Assembly (NCBI GenBank): GCA_013396635.1
Contig: WBMW01005902.1
Coordinates: forward strand, 620,001 to 684,000
Length of the DNA stretch: 64,000 nucleotides
Direction of reading: 5' to 3'
From: Penelope pileata
Taxonomy: Eukaryota; Chordata; Aves; Galliformes; Cracidae
In this document: in pieces, positions 63,208 through 64,000 of the stretch
How the letters are laid out: the number at the start of each line of letters is the position of its first letter
Position numbering within the stretch: position 1 is the first letter of the stretch
Translations under genes and position numbers: made by a program
Notes under the pieces: model-generated
Seen by the model: the letters and a program-made list of their open reading frames with translations, nothing else
Told to the model about the DNA's origin: nothing
Databases searched by the model: none

Positions 63208-64000
63208 CAAGACCTGGAAGATCCCAGCCAGCTGCAACTCAAGAGTTTTAATTTGAGAGCACACATGCCTGGTGTTGAAACACCAACTACCAGAATAGTC
63301 CCTCAGGAGGGACTTCTGAAAGCAGGGCATTGACAGAATGCACGAAGAAGACTTTTACTCAGGAAATACAGAAACAAGTATCAGCAAATTTTACTTTGTC
63401 ATGCATTTATGTTACCCTGGAATTTCTGCGTATACCCAAAAATTTGGTGTTAGGGGAACAAAAGAAACATATACTCAGTAATTCATTAACAGTACCAGAG
63501 AACATCTACTACATCTACATCTACTTCAACCTGTAGCCTTCACAATGCTCACTGAAATCTCTTCAATTTTAACATGGATGGATTTTGGAACTCAGTTATC
63601 CTAGTTATACATCATGACATTTAAAGAAGCATTAAGCAATACAGGTCAGATTCCTGTTACTCAGCAGACACTTGGCCATGAGAGGAATATGAAGCACACA
63701 CAAATGCAGAAATCACCTCAGCCAGAAGCTGGTTTGTACTAGGCTTGGTAGTATACAAGAGCTTTTTTGTGTTCCTTCCAGGACCTTTTTTGCAGAGTTT
63801 GACTTGTTAATGATTGTTACATAAATATACAATAAGTGCAAACTATTGAATAAAATTCCTTCTCTTTTGGTAGTCTGTCAAAAAGGTACACTGTGCTCAG
63901 AAACGTTTCGTTACTTTAAGTGTTGCTTCGCATGGCACCAATGCATCTGGAAAAGGTTCTCATCGTGAGAAGGTTCTTCCACAGTGAATCCGTGTGCAAG

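Larger units (their letters stand above)
62886..64000. other. UBXN2A intron at right edge
   Basis: Intronic sequence upstream of the SEP exon with a 26-A run at 63182-63207 and a single-N assembly gap at 63145. No further coding exon recognised. Confidence 0.6.

Noticed and set aside
63713..63790. Candidate further upstream UBXN2A exon with a possible donor (GAG|gtgatt)
   Set aside because: The translated sequence does not resemble the expected segment before the SEP domain, and the donor is weak.
1..64000. CRISPR arrays, operons, tRNA or rRNA genes
   Set aside because: No regularly spaced repeats, no cloverleaf or rRNA sequence recognised. The window is vertebrate nuclear DNA with split genes.

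Overview
The window looks like a piece of a bird chromosome. It holds widely spaced, intron-rich vertebrate genes, numerous CR1 (chicken repeat 1) LINE fragments with the avian CR1 3' tail, and two LTR fragments of an avian endogenous-retrovirus type. I cannot name the species. The gene order and orientation match the vertebrate WDCP - MFSD2B - UBXN2A block (human 2p23.3).

Layout. (1) 1-4.64 kb, + strand: the last two coding exons of WDCP (2474-2591 and 4013-4284) with stop codon and polyadenylation signal. The intron before them is filled with CR1 sequence, including one CR1 nested in another. (2) 4.65-10.45 kb: the interval between the two convergent 3' ends, with an LTR fragment and a GC-rich patch but no gene I can support. 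(3) 10.46-48.7 kb, - strand: a complete MFSD2B gene, 14 coding exons running from ATG at 48623 to stop at 10595. Every splice site is GT/AG, the phases all agree, and the product is 516 residues. The gene starts in a CpG-rich, TATA-less region (about 48.43-49.09 kb). (4) 48.7-52.6 kb: spacer with two CR1 fragments. (5) 52.64 kb to beyond the right edge, - strand: the last four coding exons of UBXN2A (part of the SEP domain onward plus the whole UBX domain). The N-terminal exons lie outside the window. One intron carries a near full-length LTR, and a decayed CR1 lies just beyond a splice donor.

The three genes have separate jobs: MFSD2B is a lysolipid (sphingosine-1-phosphate) exporter, UBXN2A a p97/VCP adaptor, and WDCP a WD-repeat protein. 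Their proximity reflects conserved synteny, not a pathway.

The most actionable observations are assembly defects. Single N characters at 1345 and 1951 each sit exactly between two near-identical, equal-length direct copies (282 and 307 bp), which is the signature of uncollapsed contig overlaps. A third N (63145) has a short version of the same pattern. The N at 413 hides the missing interior of a young CR1. Biologically, the MFSD2B C-terminus ending Thr-Ser-Val (a class I PDZ-ligand pattern), the triplet-repeat Glu tract ending exactly at the exon 1 donor, and the longer UBXN2A C-terminus deserve a check. I found no CRISPR array, operon, tRNA, rRNA or novel multi-gene system.
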